From positions 1 to 41,856 of the forward strand of contig CABUAW010000018.1 of assembly GCA_902489645.1 (NCBI GenBank): 41,856 nt of DNA. Reading direction: 5' to 3'. Below are positions 25,172-34,082 of the stretch, piece by piece. The notes beneath the pieces were generated by a model that searched no databases, was not told where the DNA came from, and saw nothing but the letters and a program-made list of their open reading frames with translations. The stretch's first letter is position 1, and every line of letters starts with the position of its first letter. A program made the position numbers and the translations under genes. The DNA is from an uncultured Lachnospiraceae bacterium. GTDB lineage: Bacteria; Bacillota; Clostridia; Lachnospirales; Lachnospiraceae.

Positions 25172-25684
25172 ATTATCAGCGATTTAATGATTAACGAGCA
25201 GATTCGCGACAGAGAAGTACGTCTGATTAGTGCAGATGGAGAACAGTTAGGGGTTATGTCCGCTAAAGAAGCTATGAAACTGGCTAAGGAAGCCAATCTG
25301 GATTTAGTAAAGATTGCCCCGCAGGCTAAGCCGCCGGTATGTAAAATCATCGACTACGGTAAATACCGTTATGAGATGGCTCGTAAGGAAAAGGAAGCTC
25401 GAAAGAAACAGAAAGTGATTGATATTAAAGAGATTCGTTTATCACCGAATATCGATGTCAATGATTTAAACACAAAGATGAACCAGGCGCGGAAGTTCCT
25501 GAAAGGCGGTAACCGGGTAAAGGTTTCTGTACGTTTCCGTGGACGTGAGCTGGCGCATACCGCAGCAGGTAAGGTGATTCTGGAAGGATTTGCAGAGAAG
25601 TTATCAGATGTTGCAGTAATTGATAAAGCAGCCAAACTGGAAGGCCGGAGCATGGTCATGTTCTTATCAGAAAAACGCAATTAA
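25172..25684 (+). CDS. infC: Translation initiation factor IF-3, ATT start
   Basis: IF-3 of 170 residues. Sequence from ISDLMINEQIRDREVRLI onward is standard, with AKPPVCKIIDYGKYRYE in the linker region and the C-terminal RFRGRELAHTAAGKVIL. The likely start is the ATT codon at 25172, behind GGAGGTG, giving an N-terminus M-ISDLMINEQ that aligns with Bacillus-type IF-3; no ATG is suitably placed (ATG 25187 is 18 nt from the site). Rare AUU starts are characteristic of infC and allow IF-3 to control its own translation. Confidence 0.95.
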   Translation: MISDLMINEQIRDREVRLISADGEQLGVMSAKEAMKLAKEANLDLVKIAPQAKPPVCKIIDYGKYRYEMARKEKEARKKQKVIDIKEIRLSPNIDVNDLNTKMNQARKFLKGGNRVKVSVRFRGRELAHTAAGKVILEGFAEKLSDVAVIDKAAKLEGRSMVMFLSEKRN

Positions 25685-25715
25685 TCATTTGTTAATATTA
25701 AGGAGGATACACACT

Positions 25716-25913
25716 ATGCCAAAAGTTAAAACAAGCAGAGCAGCCGCAAAGCGTTTCAAAAAAACAGGTACTGGTAAATTAAAAAGAATGAAAGCTTACA
25801 AGAGCCACATTCTTACAAAGAAATCCACAAAGACAAAGAGAAATCTTAGAAAAGCAACCATTACAGACGCTACAAACGCAAAAGTAATGAAGAAGATTTT
25901 ACCTTATCTGTAA
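25716..25913 (+). CDS. rpmI: 50S ribosomal protein L35
   Basis: Basic protein of 65 residues, MPKVKTSRAAAKRFKKTGTG..., the typical L35 sequence and length. AAGGAGG precedes the ATG. The order infC-rpmI-rplT is universal in Firmicutes. Confidence 0.98.
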   Translation: MPKVKTSRAAAKRFKKTGTGKLKRMKAYKSHILTKKSTKTKRNLRKATITDATNAKVMKKILPYL

Positions 25914-25937
25914 TAGAACGAAACGGAGGATATAACG

Positions 25938-26294
25938 ATGGCAAGAGTTAAAGGTGCGTTAAACGCTAGAAAAAAACATAACAGAACTTTAAAGCTGGCT
26001 AAAGGTTACAGAGGAGCCAGAAGCAAACAGTATAGAGTAGCAAAACAGTCCGTAATGCGAGCATTAACAAGCTCCTTTGCAGGCCGTAAAGAAAGAAAAC
26101 GTCAGTTCAGACAGCTTTGGATTGCAAGAATCAACGCTGCTGCAAGAATGAACGGTCTTTCCTACAGCAAATTGATGCATGGCTTAAAATTAGCCGGTGT
26201 TGATGTAAACCGTAAAATGCTTTCTGAAATGGCTATCAGTGATGCGGCCGGATTTACAGCCCTTTGCGAAGTAGCTAAAGCAAAATTAGCATAA
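25938..26294 (+). CDS. rplT: 50S ribosomal protein L20
   Basis: Ribosomal protein of 118 residues: MARVKGALNARKKHNRTLKL..., with the long basic N-terminal helix and the conserved RKERKRQFRQLWIARINAAAR block. L20 is the presumed feedback regulator of this operon through the leader in front of infC. ACGGAGG lies before the ATG. Confidence 0.98.
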   Translation: MARVKGALNARKKHNRTLKLAKGYRGARSKQYRVAKQSVMRALTSSFAGRKERKRQFRQLWIARINAAARMNGLSYSKLMHGLKLAGVDVNRKMLSEMAISDAAGFTALCEVAKAKLA

Positions 26295-26305
26295 TCGAAA
26301 TTTGT

Positions 26306-26341
26306 AAAATGTCCCCGATATCTTTTGGGGACATTTTTATT
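26306..26341 (+). terminator. Terminator after rplT
   Basis: AAATGTCCCC-gatatctttt-GGGGACATTTTT, a compact GC stem followed by T-run. Confidence 0.9.
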
Positions 26342-26349
26342 TTCCGGTA

Positions 26350-26378
26350 TTGACAAACGGAGAAAAAAGGGCTACGAT
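26350..26378 (+). promoter_or_regulatory. Promoter of tRNA-Asn
   Basis: TTGACA (26350-26355), 17-nt spacer, TACGAT (26373-26378); the start would fall about 7 nt before the mature tRNA 5' end. Confidence 0.7.
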
Positions 26379-26391
26379 TATACCATAATAT

Positions 26392-26463
26392 TCCTCGATA
26401 GCTCAATGGTAGAGCACTCGGCTGTTAACCGAGTTGTTGCAGGTTCGAGCCCCGCTCGGGGAG
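26392..26463 (+). tRNA. tRNA-Asn (anticodon GTT)
   Basis: Cloverleaf by eye: acceptor TCCTCGA / TCGGGGA, D arm AGCTCAATGGTAGAGC, anticodon stem CTCGG/CCGAG with loop CTGTTAA (anticodon GTT), T arm with GGTTCGAGCCC and discriminator G. CCA is not encoded. A single tRNA, with its own promoter. Confidence 0.96.
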
Positions 26464-26521
26464 TTAAAAAGCATATCTTGTTTGAATTTGGCTGACAGAT
26501 GATAACAAAAGTGTACCGAAA

Positions 26522-26553
26522 AGATTGTCACAGTTTTGTGGCAGTCTTTTTTT
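26522..26553 (+). terminator. Terminator downstream of tRNA-Asn
   Basis: AGATTGTCACA (26522-26533) pairs with TGTGGCAGTCT (26537-26547), 11 pairs with two wobbles, followed by TTTTTT. Between here and 26666 nothing else is evident apart from the ribosome binding site of the next gene. Confidence 0.85.
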
Positions 26554-26666
26554 GCGTGTAAAAAATTTTAAAACGAAACGGGACGAAATGGACCTTACAG
26601 AGCAGAAAATGAGGGAGAAAAGCATTACAATACATAAGAAAATAAAGCAGAAGGAGGATTTCTATA

Positions 26667-28496
26667 ATGAATCAAGAAAAGAAACAAAACTGGTTTTCCT
26701 GTCTTTGGGGATATGCCGACGGAAGTAAGGGAAAATTGTTTTGCTCCACAGGTTTATCGATTATCAGTGTTGTCGCCGGGCTTTTTCCGTATTTTTGTAT
26801 GTATCGGATAATTGAACAGTTTATTCAGGGAAGGGAAACCGTTCAGACGATTATTTGGTGGTGTGCGCTGGCGTTGGCGGCCTATGTGGTGAAGGTACTG
26901 TTTTTCGGACTGTCCACCGGTTTGTCCCATTATGCGGCCTATCACATTTTGGAAAAACTTCGTCTCCAGGTGGCGGACCGGTTTCTGCATGCGCCTCTCG
27001 GAGAAGTCATGTCCCATTCGATTGGAGAAATTAAAAATGTTATGGTGGATAAGATTGAGGACATTGAACCGCCGCTGGCCCATATGATTCCGGAAGGAAT
27101 CGGACATATCGCCCTGCCGGTGATAAGCTTTTTGGCGCTGGTCCTTATTGACTGGCGTGTGGCGTTGGCGTCGTTGGTTACGCTGCCTTTTTCGATGGTT
27201 TGCATGGCGTTGACTTTTAAGATTAGCGGAAAAAATTTTGATAAATATAATACGTCCAATGCCGTTATGAACAGTACGATTGTAGAATATGTGGAAGGCA
27301 TTGAGGTTATTAAGGCTTTTGGACGCTCAGGAGCTTCCTATGAGAAGTATGCCAAATCCATTGAAGATTACAGGAATTTTGTCATTCGATGGATGAGTTC
27401 CACCTGGATTACATTTAAACTGGCTTTTGCTCTGTTTCCGTCCACCCTTCTTGGCACGCTTCCGGTGAGTCTTTATCTGGCTTCTGTGGGTCATATTGAA
27501 GCGGCGGAAGCGGCTCTTTGTGTGATGTTATCCATGTCTATGGTCAGTTCTCTGGCAAAGATTGAGGTGTTTGGCAATAGTATAAAGCAGGTTCAGATGA
27601 CAGTGGAAGAACTCCAGAGTTATCTGGATATGAAAAAACTTCCGGAACCGGAAAAAATGGCCGTTTTACCGGATTATAATGTGGAACTGAAAGATGTTCA
27701 TTTTTCATATACGGCCGGCGGGGAGGAGGTTTTGCATGGAATTCACATGACACTTCCCGAAGGCAGCTTTACAGCCCTGGTAGGGCCTTCCGGCGGAGGA
27801 AAATCTACGGTGGCCAGGCTGATTGCCAGGTTCTGGGATGTGACCGGCGGGGAAATTTCCATCGGCGGCGTGAAACTTTCGGATATGCCCCTGTCCCAGC
27901 TTTCCGATACGGTCAGCTTTGTCACACAGGATAATTTTCTGTTTCGCTGCTCTTTAAAGGAAAATATCCGGCTGGGGAATCCGAAGGCCAGTGATGAAGA
28001 GGTTTTTGCCGCTGCCAGGGCGGCCTGCTGCGATGAGTTTATAAAAAAACTGCCAATGGGCTATGATACACCGGCCGGAGAAGCGGGGAAACGGTTGTCC
28101 GGCGGAGAAAAACAGCGGATTGCCATTGCGCGGATGATGTTAAAGAATGCGCCTATAGTTATCCTGGATGAAGCCACCGCTTTTACGGACCCGGAGAATG
28201 AAGAAAAAATTCAGCAGAGCATTGCCGCGCTGACAAAAGAAAAAACGCTGCTTGTAATTGCCCATAGACTTTCAACCATTCGTAATGCGGACAATATTAT
28301 CGTTTTGAAGGATGGAGAAATTCTGGCCCAGGGAAAACAGCAGGAGCTTTTGGAAAATTGTCCGCTTTATAAGGAAATGTGGGAGGCTCATATCGGAGCG
28401 AAAGACTGGGCTGTGCCGGCCGGGCGAAAACCTCAAAAAGAGGACGGCCGCGGCCGCATAAAGGGACAGAAGAAAGGAGATGTGCAATATGTTTAA
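26667..28496 (+). CDS. ABC exporter-type ATPase/permease, subunit 1
   Basis: Half-transporter of 609 residues: an N-terminal six-helix membrane domain (about 25-310) and a C-terminal nucleotide-binding domain with Walker A GPSGGGKST, signature LSGGEKQRIAIARM, Walker B IVILDEATAFTDPENE and the switch His in IAHRLSTI. It overlaps the next gene of the same architecture by 8 nt, so the two likely form a heterodimer. The FTDPENE D-loop and overall feel resemble the YbtP/YbtQ and IrtA/IrtB group, exporter-fold proteins that import siderophores, but substrate and direction cannot be settled here. A strong AAGGAGG site precedes ATG 26667. Confidence 0.88.
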   Translation: MNQEKKQNWFSCLWGYADGSKGKLFCSTGLSIISVVAGLFPYFCMYRIIEQFIQGRETVQTIIWWCALALAAYVVKVLFFGLSTGLSHYAAYHILEKLRLQVADRFLHAPLGEVMSHSIGEIKNVMVDKIEDIEPPLAHMIPEGIGHIALPVISFLALVLIDWRVALASLVTLPFSMVCMALTFKISGKNFDKYNTSNAVMNSTIVEYVEGIEVIKAFGRSGASYEKYAKSIEDYRNFVIRWMSSTWITFKLAFALFPSTLLGTLPVSLYLASVGHIEAAEAALCVMLSMSMVSSLAKIEVFGNSIKQVQMTVEELQSYLDMKKLPEPEKMAVLPDYNVELKDVHFSYTAGGEEVLHGIHMTLPEGSFTALVGPSGGGKSTVARLIARFWDVTGGEISIGGVKLSDMPLSQLSDTVSFVTQDNFLFRCSLKENIRLGNPKASDEEVFAAARAACCDEFIKKLPMGYDTPAGEAGKRLSGGEKQRIAIARMMLKNAPIVILDEATAFTDPENEEKIQQSIAALTKEKTLLVIAHRLSTIRNADNIIVLKDGEILAQGKQQELLENCPLYKEMWEAHIGAKDWAVPAGRKPQKEDGRGRIKGQKKGDVQYV

Positions 28497-30237
28497 AACC
28501 ATTCGGAGGATTATAAACTGGTGCGGCGAATTTAAGGGAAGGCTTTACATTGGGTTTATATTTTCTTTTTTTTCCACATGGTTTGCCGCTTTGCCAACAA
28601 TGGTTGCGGCCTATACCGTGGGGATGCTGATTGATAGCGGACGGCGTGGAAAAAGCTTTGATTCCCGGTGGATTTGGCTGAGTTCATTGATTATTGCGGC
28701 CTTCGTTCTGCTGCGGTTTCTGTTTGATTATCTGCGCGCCAGATTTCAGGAGACAATCAGTTATGAGCTGGTGGCCAGGGACCGTCTGGCCATAGGGGAA
28801 GCAATGAAGCGCGTATCTCTCGGATATTTTCAACAGGTCGATACGGGAAATATTCTGAATTCGATTACGACCGGCCTTCATTCACTGGAAAATATGGGCA
28901 TGCGTATGGTGGATACCTTTGTGGGCGGATATCTGAATTTTCTTTGTATTTTTTTGTTTCTGCTCTTTTTCAGTCCGGTTGTATGCCTGATTGCCCTGGG
29001 CGGCGCATTTCTTTCGTTTTTATTTTTGCTTCTTGTTTCTCGGCACAGTGTGAAAAATGCCCCGGTTTCAGCGAAAGCCGGGCGGGATTTGACGGCGGCC
29101 GTATTAGAATATGCCAGAGGACTACCGATTGTAAAGTCCTTTGGACAGGGAGGGGCTTCCATGGCGGCGATGCGGGAAGCATGCAAGGATAGCCGGGATA
29201 TTTGTCTGAAAATTGAGTGGGGCTATACACCGGCCAATTGTCTGCATTTGCTGGCTCTTAAAACGGCCTCCGTCGCTATGGCGGGAGCGGCCTTCTATCT
29301 GGGGATGTGTGGAGATATGCCCTTTTCCTATATGCTGATGTTTGTGTTTTTTTCCTTTAGTATTCTGGCCGGGCTGGAATCCATCAGCGACAGCGCCCAT
29401 GTGCTTGGAATCATCGACACAACAATGAATCAACTGGAGGCTTTGAAAGAAGGAAACTATATTGATAAGGAAGGAAAAGTGATTTCTCCGTCCCATTATG
29501 ATATTGAGTTTCAGCATGTGGATTTTGGTTATGACAGCCGTCCCGTTTTAAAGAATGTGAGCTTTAAAATTCCGGAATATACCTCGACGGCCATCGTCGG
29601 TCCTTCCGGCGGCGGCAAGACGACGATTTGCAATCTGATTGCCCGGTTCTATGATGTGAATAAGGGCAGTGTTCTTGTGGGCGGCCATGATGTGCGTGAA
29701 TTTACCTGCGATAGTTTGCTGCAGAATATTTCCATGGTATTTCAAAATGTGTACCTGTTCCACGATACTGTCCGAAACAATATACGATTTGGAAAACCGG
29801 ATGCTTCGGAAGAAGCGATTATCGCCGCGGCAAAGGCTGCAAACTGCCACGATTTTATCATGGAGCTTCCGCAGGGGTATGATACGGTTATCGGAGAAGG
29901 CGGGGGGACGCTGTCCGGCGGTGAAAAACAGCGAATTTCCATTGCGAGAGCCATGCTGAAGGACGCGCCGGTCATTATTCTTGACGAGGCAACGGCAAGT
30001 ATTGACCCGGAGAATGAACATTTGATTCAACGGGCCATCGGTGAACTGACGGTTGGAAAAACGGTCATCGTCATAGCGCATCGTCTGGCGACGATTGAAC
30101 ATGCGAATCAGATATTGGTGATTGACGGAGGAAAAATTGTGCAGAAGGGCACGCATCAACAACTGATGCAGGAAGAGGGGCTGTATCGCAGATTCATCAA
30201 TATCCGTCAGCAGGCAGAGGGGTGGAGCATTGCCTGA
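28489..30237 (+). CDS. ABC exporter-type ATPase/permease, subunit 2
   Basis: Second half-transporter, 582 residues, same layout: membrane domain (about 15-310), then Walker A GPSGGGKTT, signature LSGGEKQRISIARAM, Walker B VIILDEATASIDPENE and IAHRLATI. Both subunits have intact ATPase motifs, so both sites could be active. The start is put at ATG 28489, 9 nt after AAAGGAG; the in-frame ATG at 28480 directly abuts that site. A weak A/T hairpin follows the gene. Confidence 0.88.
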   Translation: MFKTIRRIINWCGEFKGRLYIGFIFSFFSTWFAALPTMVAAYTVGMLIDSGRRGKSFDSRWIWLSSLIIAAFVLLRFLFDYLRARFQETISYELVARDRLAIGEAMKRVSLGYFQQVDTGNILNSITTGLHSLENMGMRMVDTFVGGYLNFLCIFLFLLFFSPVVCLIALGGAFLSFLFLLLVSRHSVKNAPVSAKAGRDLTAAVLEYARGLPIVKSFGQGGASMAAMREACKDSRDICLKIEWGYTPANCLHLLALKTASVAMAGAAFYLGMCGDMPFSYMLMFVFFSFSILAGLESISDSAHVLGIIDTTMNQLEALKEGNYIDKEGKVISPSHYDIEFQHVDFGYDSRPVLKNVSFKIPEYTSTAIVGPSGGGKTTICNLIARFYDVNKGSVLVGGHDVREFTCDSLLQNISMVFQNVYLFHDTVRNNIRFGKPDASEEAIIAAAKAANCHDFIMELPQGYDTVIGEGGGTLSGGEKQRISIARAMLKDAPVIILDEATASIDPENEHLIQRAIGELTVGKTVIVIAHRLATIEHANQILVIDGGKIVQKGTHQQLMQEEGLYRRFINIRQQAEGWSIA

Positions 30238-30255
30238 AAAATTTTCGGGAATTTT

Positions 30256-30284
30256 TTGTGTATTTAACCATTATATAGTATAAT
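30256..30284 (+). promoter_or_regulatory. Promoter of uppP
   Basis: TTGTGT (30256-30261), 17-nt spacer, TATAAT (30279-30284), about 40 nt before the gene. Confidence 0.65.
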
Positions 30285-30324
30285 AGAGCGCATACGCTAA
30301 AAAATATAATGGAGGAATAAAAAT

Positions 30325-31161
30325 ATGCTGGAAATTTTAAAAGCGATTATCTTTGGTATCGTAGAGGGTATTACCGAATGGCTGCCTATCAGCAGTACGG
30401 GACATATGATTATTCTGGATGAATTTATGAAACTGGATTGTTCCGATGAATTTATGGAAATGTTTCTGGTAGTCATTCAGCTCGGAGCCATTTTGGCCGT
30501 TGTACTTCTGTTTTGGAATAAAATATTTCCTTTTCAGTTTAAGGACCGGAGAAAACCGGTGATTGAATCGGATAAAATAATGCTTTGGTGTAAAATTATC
30601 GTGGCGTATATTCCGGCGGCCGTGGTCGGTATTTTGTTTGATGATGTTTTTGAGGCGCTGTTTTATCATGCCATTCCGGTGGCCATTGCGCTGATTGTTT
30701 TCGGTGTCGCTTTTATTGTTATTGAAAAGGGAAACAAGGGACGGCGGCCAAAAATAAAAAATCTGGAGGATATTGATTTTAAGACGGCCCTTTTGATTGG
30801 ATTGTTCCAGCTCATTGCCGCCGTATTCCCGGGGACCTCCCGCTCAGGGGCGACCATTGTCGGCGCCCTGCTCGTCGGCGTATCCCGGACGGCGGCTTCG
30901 GAATTTACCTTTTGTCTGGCCATTCCGGTTATGTTTGGCGCAAGCCTGTTAAAAATACTGAAATTTGGTTTCTCATTTACAGGTATGGAAGCGGCCGTAT
31001 TATTGAGCGGCATGGCAGTCGCCTTTATCGTATCCGTATTTGTCATTCGGTTTTTGATGGATTACATAAAGAGGCATGATTTCCAGGTGTTTGGCTGGTA
31101 TCGGATTATCCTCGGTATGGTTGTTATTTTATTAAGTTTCTGCGGTGTTATTCGGGTTTAA
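30325..31161 (+). CDS. uppP: Undecaprenyl-diphosphate phosphatase
   Basis: Polytopic membrane enzyme (278 residues) that dephosphorylates undecaprenyl diphosphate to recycle the wall lipid carrier; extra copies give bacitracin tolerance, hence the old name bacA. Both hallmark motifs are present: EGITEWLPISSTGH near the N-terminus and PGTSRSGATIVGALL. Eight or so hydrophobic helices. AATGGAGGAAT precedes the ATG. Confidence 0.96.
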   Translation: MLEILKAIIFGIVEGITEWLPISSTGHMIILDEFMKLDCSDEFMEMFLVVIQLGAILAVVLLFWNKIFPFQFKDRRKPVIESDKIMLWCKIIVAYIPAAVVGILFDDVFEALFYHAIPVAIALIVFGVAFIVIEKGNKGRRPKIKNLEDIDFKTALLIGLFQLIAAVFPGTSRSGATIVGALLVGVSRTAASEFTFCLAIPVMFGASLLKILKFGFSFTGMEAAVLLSGMAVAFIVSVFVIRFLMDYIKRHDFQVFGWYRIILGMVVILLSFCGVIRV

Positions 31162-31206
31162 AAGAGAATAGGAGCAGAAAAAGAAAAACCATTTTAAGAT
31201 GTTATG

Positions 31207-31245
31207 GCAGCGGGCGGCACTCCCAACTTTTAACGGCCGCCCGCT
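31207..31245. terminator. Hairpin between uppP and the MBL fragment
   Basis: CAGCGGGCGGC pairs with GCCGCCCGCTG, 11 GC-rich pairs, loop about 17 nt. T-tracts are poor on both strands, but it lies between convergent genes and is the only terminator candidate there. Confidence 0.6.
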
Positions 31246-31277
31246 GGTTTGGTCGGTTTTACCATTCGCTGAAATCC

Positions 31278-31808
31278 TTATGCCTGCTCCCAGAATAACA
31301 TATTGTTTTCAAACTTAGCGTTTAATTTTCCTGTGTCTTTCAGCCATGCAAGATAGGAGCGAATGGTACTGCCCACAAGAACATATTGTTCGAAATTCAT
31401 AGTCAAATCATATTCTGTAAACAACTGCTGCAATAGAATTTCAAAACAAAGCGGCTTTGAGCAGAGGTCCATGATTTTCCTTTCTATCTCATGTACTTTG
31501 TCGATGTTGTATTGTGCCAACCCGGAAATATCTGTCGTTGCCTCGGCGTGAGCCGGAATAAACATTTTTGCGGATAGGGATTTTACCATTTCAAGTGTTT
31601 TCAGGTAAGCGGCCACATCATAGATAAATCCGATTTGGTATTTATCTAATGTTTCATGACTTGACAAACAATCGGCAAGATAAATCACATTATCCGGCGT
31701 CCGAAAACCCACCATATCAAAGAAATGCCCGGGCAAACGGATAATTTCAAATCCTTTGGGTAAAACCTCTTTTGTCAAATATTCCGCATTGCTTTCCTGT
31801 GCCATCAA
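31278..31808 (-). pseudogene. Metallo-beta-lactamase-fold hydrolase, 5'-truncated
   Basis: The frame gives about 176 residues (start possibly TTG 31808 or ATG 31805) that match the second half of an MBL-fold hydrolase: LPGHFFDMVGF (third metal motif), YLADCLSS (bridging Asp) and IPAHAE (last His), then a C-terminal helical domain. The first metal motif HxHxDH is absent. The frame stays open upstream (reading SEQPWFTSEPRLLIKFLMAQ) to a stop near 31885 without reaching it, so the 5' third has been lost. A hydrolase lacking HxHxDH should be inactive. Alternatively it is a short divergent relative. Confidence 0.7.
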
Positions 31809-31943
31809 AAACTTGATGAGTAGCCGAGGTTCGGACGTGAACCAGGGCTGCTCACTTTTTATGTCCGGAATGAAAAAGTGGGACTTTTATGTGTTTGCCC
31901 GGCATGTTATAATGATTTAAAACGGTGAAGAGGAGGCATGAGG

Positions 31944-33767
31944 GTGGATTGGGAGATAAATCAAGGGCAGCCTTGGCCCTACGGGGTTTCTGTCTGGCAG
32001 AATCATCTGAATCTGGCCTTTGAACTGCCGGAGAAAAAGCGGGCAGGACATAAAAGAGCGGAAAAGAGCGACCTGGATGAAAAAAAACTGGAGATAAAAA
32101 TATATCATTTATTAACATATACATCTCGGACGATGCCGATTGAAAAATGCTGGCGCTGCGGCCAGGCCTATGGCGTCAGTCTGGAATTTAAGGAAGCGAA
32201 GGCGGACGAGATGTCCCCGGAGGGGACAGGGGAATCCGTAGAAGACTATGGCTATCAGATTTTATATGGCGGTGAAACAATTTCCATGCCTTACGCCAGG
32301 GCGTTGAGACGGATTCATGGAGAGAACATTTATTTGTTTAAAGAAAGGGAATTTGACTGGGACGGCGATATTTCGCCGAAGTTAAATTTTGACGATATGA
32401 TTTTATATAAGCTCCACGTCAGGGGCTTTACAAAGCATGCTTCTTCCGGGGTAAAATACCGGGGAACCTTTGAGGGCGCAGCCGAAAAAATTTCCTATTT
32501 AAAGGAGCTGGGAATAAATGCGCTGGAGCTTATGCCGGTCTATGATTTTAAAATCATAAATCCGCAGGACAGCTCAAAGGAAATAAGAAAAAACTACTGG
32601 GGATACGGCCCGGCCAATTTTATGGCCGTAAAACCGGAATATTCGGCAAAACCGGAGAAAGCAGGAGAAAGCTTGAAGCAATTCGTTAAAATCCTGCACA
32701 GGGAAGGGATGGAGGTTTATCTTGAAATCCTTTTTACGGGGACGGAGACTACGGAATATGTTCTTTCCTGCCTGCGGCATTGGCTTCTGGAGTATCATGT
32801 GGATGGCTTTCATTTAAATGCAAGTACAACACCCCTTCGGGAAGTGTTAGCGGATTCTGTTCTGGCTGATGTGAAAATTCTGAGTGAAAACTTTGACGGC
32901 ACCTGTGACAGAAACGGAGAGGGGAAACGCAGAGCCATTTATCACAATGCCTTTCAGGACAGTATGCGTCAGTTTTTAAGAGGCGACGAGGGTTCTGCGG
33001 GAGGCTTTATGGCGCAGATTTTAAATCGTTCTGCGCAGCAGGGGTATATCCAGTATATGACCAATAATAATGGTTTTACGATGATGGATATGGTTTCCTA
33101 CGACAGCCGTCACAATGAGGCCAATGGCGAACAGAATATGGACGGCCCTTCATGGAATTTCAGTTGGAACTGTGGGGCGGAGGGCGTGAGCCGAAAAAAG
33201 GAGGTTCTTCTCCTGAGACGCCAGCAGCTAAAAAACGCCTGGATTCTGAATATTTTCCAACAGGGAACGCCGCTGATTTATGCGGGGGATGAATTTGGCA
33301 ACAGCCAGAGAGGAAATAACAATGCCTGGTGTCAGGATAATGACATTTCCTGGCTGAATTGGAATTTGCTGAAAAAAAACGACTGGCTATATAATTTTGC
33401 TACGGAGCTGATTCAACTTCGCAAAAAAGTAACCATACTTCATCCTGAAAAGCCCTATGTCCAGACGGACCAGGCGGCCAACGGCCTGCCGGATGTGTCT
33501 TTTCATGGAAAGGTGCCATGGTTTATTGACGGAGCCAACTGGAACCGGTGCATTGGCTGTCTATATGCCGGAAATGGCGAAGCCTGGTATTTTGCTTACA
33601 ATATGAATTCTATTCGGGAAACATTTGCATTGCCGTCCCTTCCGAAGAAAGGTATATGGAAGGTTTATCTGGATACGGCGGAGGCTAATTTAAAGGATGA
33701 AGAAATCCGGAATGGACAAATCCGGGTTGAAAGACACAGCATTGTTCTGCTGCATGGCGGCTATTAA
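31944..33767 (+). CDS. GlgX/isoamylase-like GH13 protein lacking catalytic aspartates
   Basis: About 607 residues related to glycogen debranching enzymes (an N-terminal beta-domain with GQPWPYGVSVWQNHLNLAF, a (beta/alpha)8 region with ELMPVYDF and NYWGYGP, then FSWNCGAEG and LIYAGDEFGNSQRGNNNAWC, typical of GlgX). But the GH13 signatures are altered: region II reads VDGFHLNAST, Asn (codon 32817) where the nucleophile Asp belongs; region IV reads TNNNGF where TAHDGF is usual (Asn codon 33069); region I reads EVYLEILFTGT in place of a DVVxNH-type motif. The acid/base Glu may remain (LSENFD). Start: GTG 31944 is 7 nt from AGGAGG; ATG 31938 is only 1 nt from it. Possible sugar-binding or regulatory role. 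Confidence 0.85.
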   Translation: MDWEINQGQPWPYGVSVWQNHLNLAFELPEKKRAGHKRAEKSDLDEKKLEIKIYHLLTYTSRTMPIEKCWRCGQAYGVSLEFKEAKADEMSPEGTGESVEDYGYQILYGGETISMPYARALRRIHGENIYLFKEREFDWDGDISPKLNFDDMILYKLHVRGFTKHASSGVKYRGTFEGAAEKISYLKELGINALELMPVYDFKIINPQDSSKEIRKNYWGYGPANFMAVKPEYSAKPEKAGESLKQFVKILHREGMEVYLEILFTGTETTEYVLSCLRHWLLEYHVDGFHLNASTTPLREVLADSVLADVKILSENFDGTCDRNGEGKRRAIYHNAFQDSMRQFLRGDEGSAGGFMAQILNRSAQQGYIQYMTNNNGFTMMDMVSYDSRHNEANGEQNMDGPSWNFSWNCGAEGVSRKKEVLLLRRQQLKNAWILNIFQQGTPLIYAGDEFGNSQRGNNNAWCQDNDISWLNWNLLKKNDWLYNFATELIQLRKKVTILHPEKPYVQTDQAANGLPDVSFHGKVPWFIDGANWNRCIGCLYAGNGEAWYFAYNMNSIRETFALPSLPKKGIWKVYLDTAEANLKDEEIRNGQIRVERHSIVLLHGGY

Positions 33768-33798
33768 AAAATGGGCCGGGACCGGTCAAAAAATAAAA

Positions 33799-33848
33799 GA
33801 AGCTCCGTTTCTTCCGATGAATGAGGAAGAAGCGGAGTTCTTTTTTTA
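33799..33848. terminator. Terminator after the GH13 gene
   Basis: GAAGCTCCGTTTCTTCC...GGAAGAAGCGGAGTTC followed by TTTTTTT; it also sits at the 3' end of the opposing small gene and may serve both strands. Confidence 0.88.
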
Positions 33849-34028
33849 GTAAAAATGATGTTCGGAATAATCGTCTTTCGGCGGAAAATCACCGATATAA
33901 GGCAAATCATGCGTATCATCCACAATCATGGTGTCCGGGGTATCGTCATAATCGGTATAGTCTTCGGACATGCGGTTGACCCGGGGAAACCAGTGGTGTA
34001 TTTTTTTACTGCCATCATAAAAAGTCAT
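33846..34028 (-). CDS. Small acidic protein downstream of luxS
   Basis: 60 residues, rich in Asp, Tyr, His and Pro (for example SEDYTDYDDTPDT and PPKDDYSEHHFY), no transmembrane segment. I do not recognise a family. A textbook ribosome binding site (AAAGGAGG, then ACATTT, ATG) argues that it is a real gene. It begins 55 nt after the luxS stop on the same strand with no terminator between, so it is probably co-transcribed with luxS. The stop lies at the base of the terminator shared with the opposite gene. Confidence 0.65.
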   Translation of the reverse strand: MTFYDGSKKIHHWFPRVNRMSEDYTDYDDTPDTMIVDDTHDLPYIGDFPPKDDYSEHHFY

Positions 34029-34082
34029 AAATGTCCTCCTTTGCTTTGGTTATATTTCTAGTTTGAAGCAAAGGCGTTAAAT

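Noticed and set aside
26525..26728. 67-codon frame before the first ABC gene
   Set aside because: It begins within the terminator after tRNA-Asn and overlaps the start of the ABC gene; no ribosome binding site or known domain.
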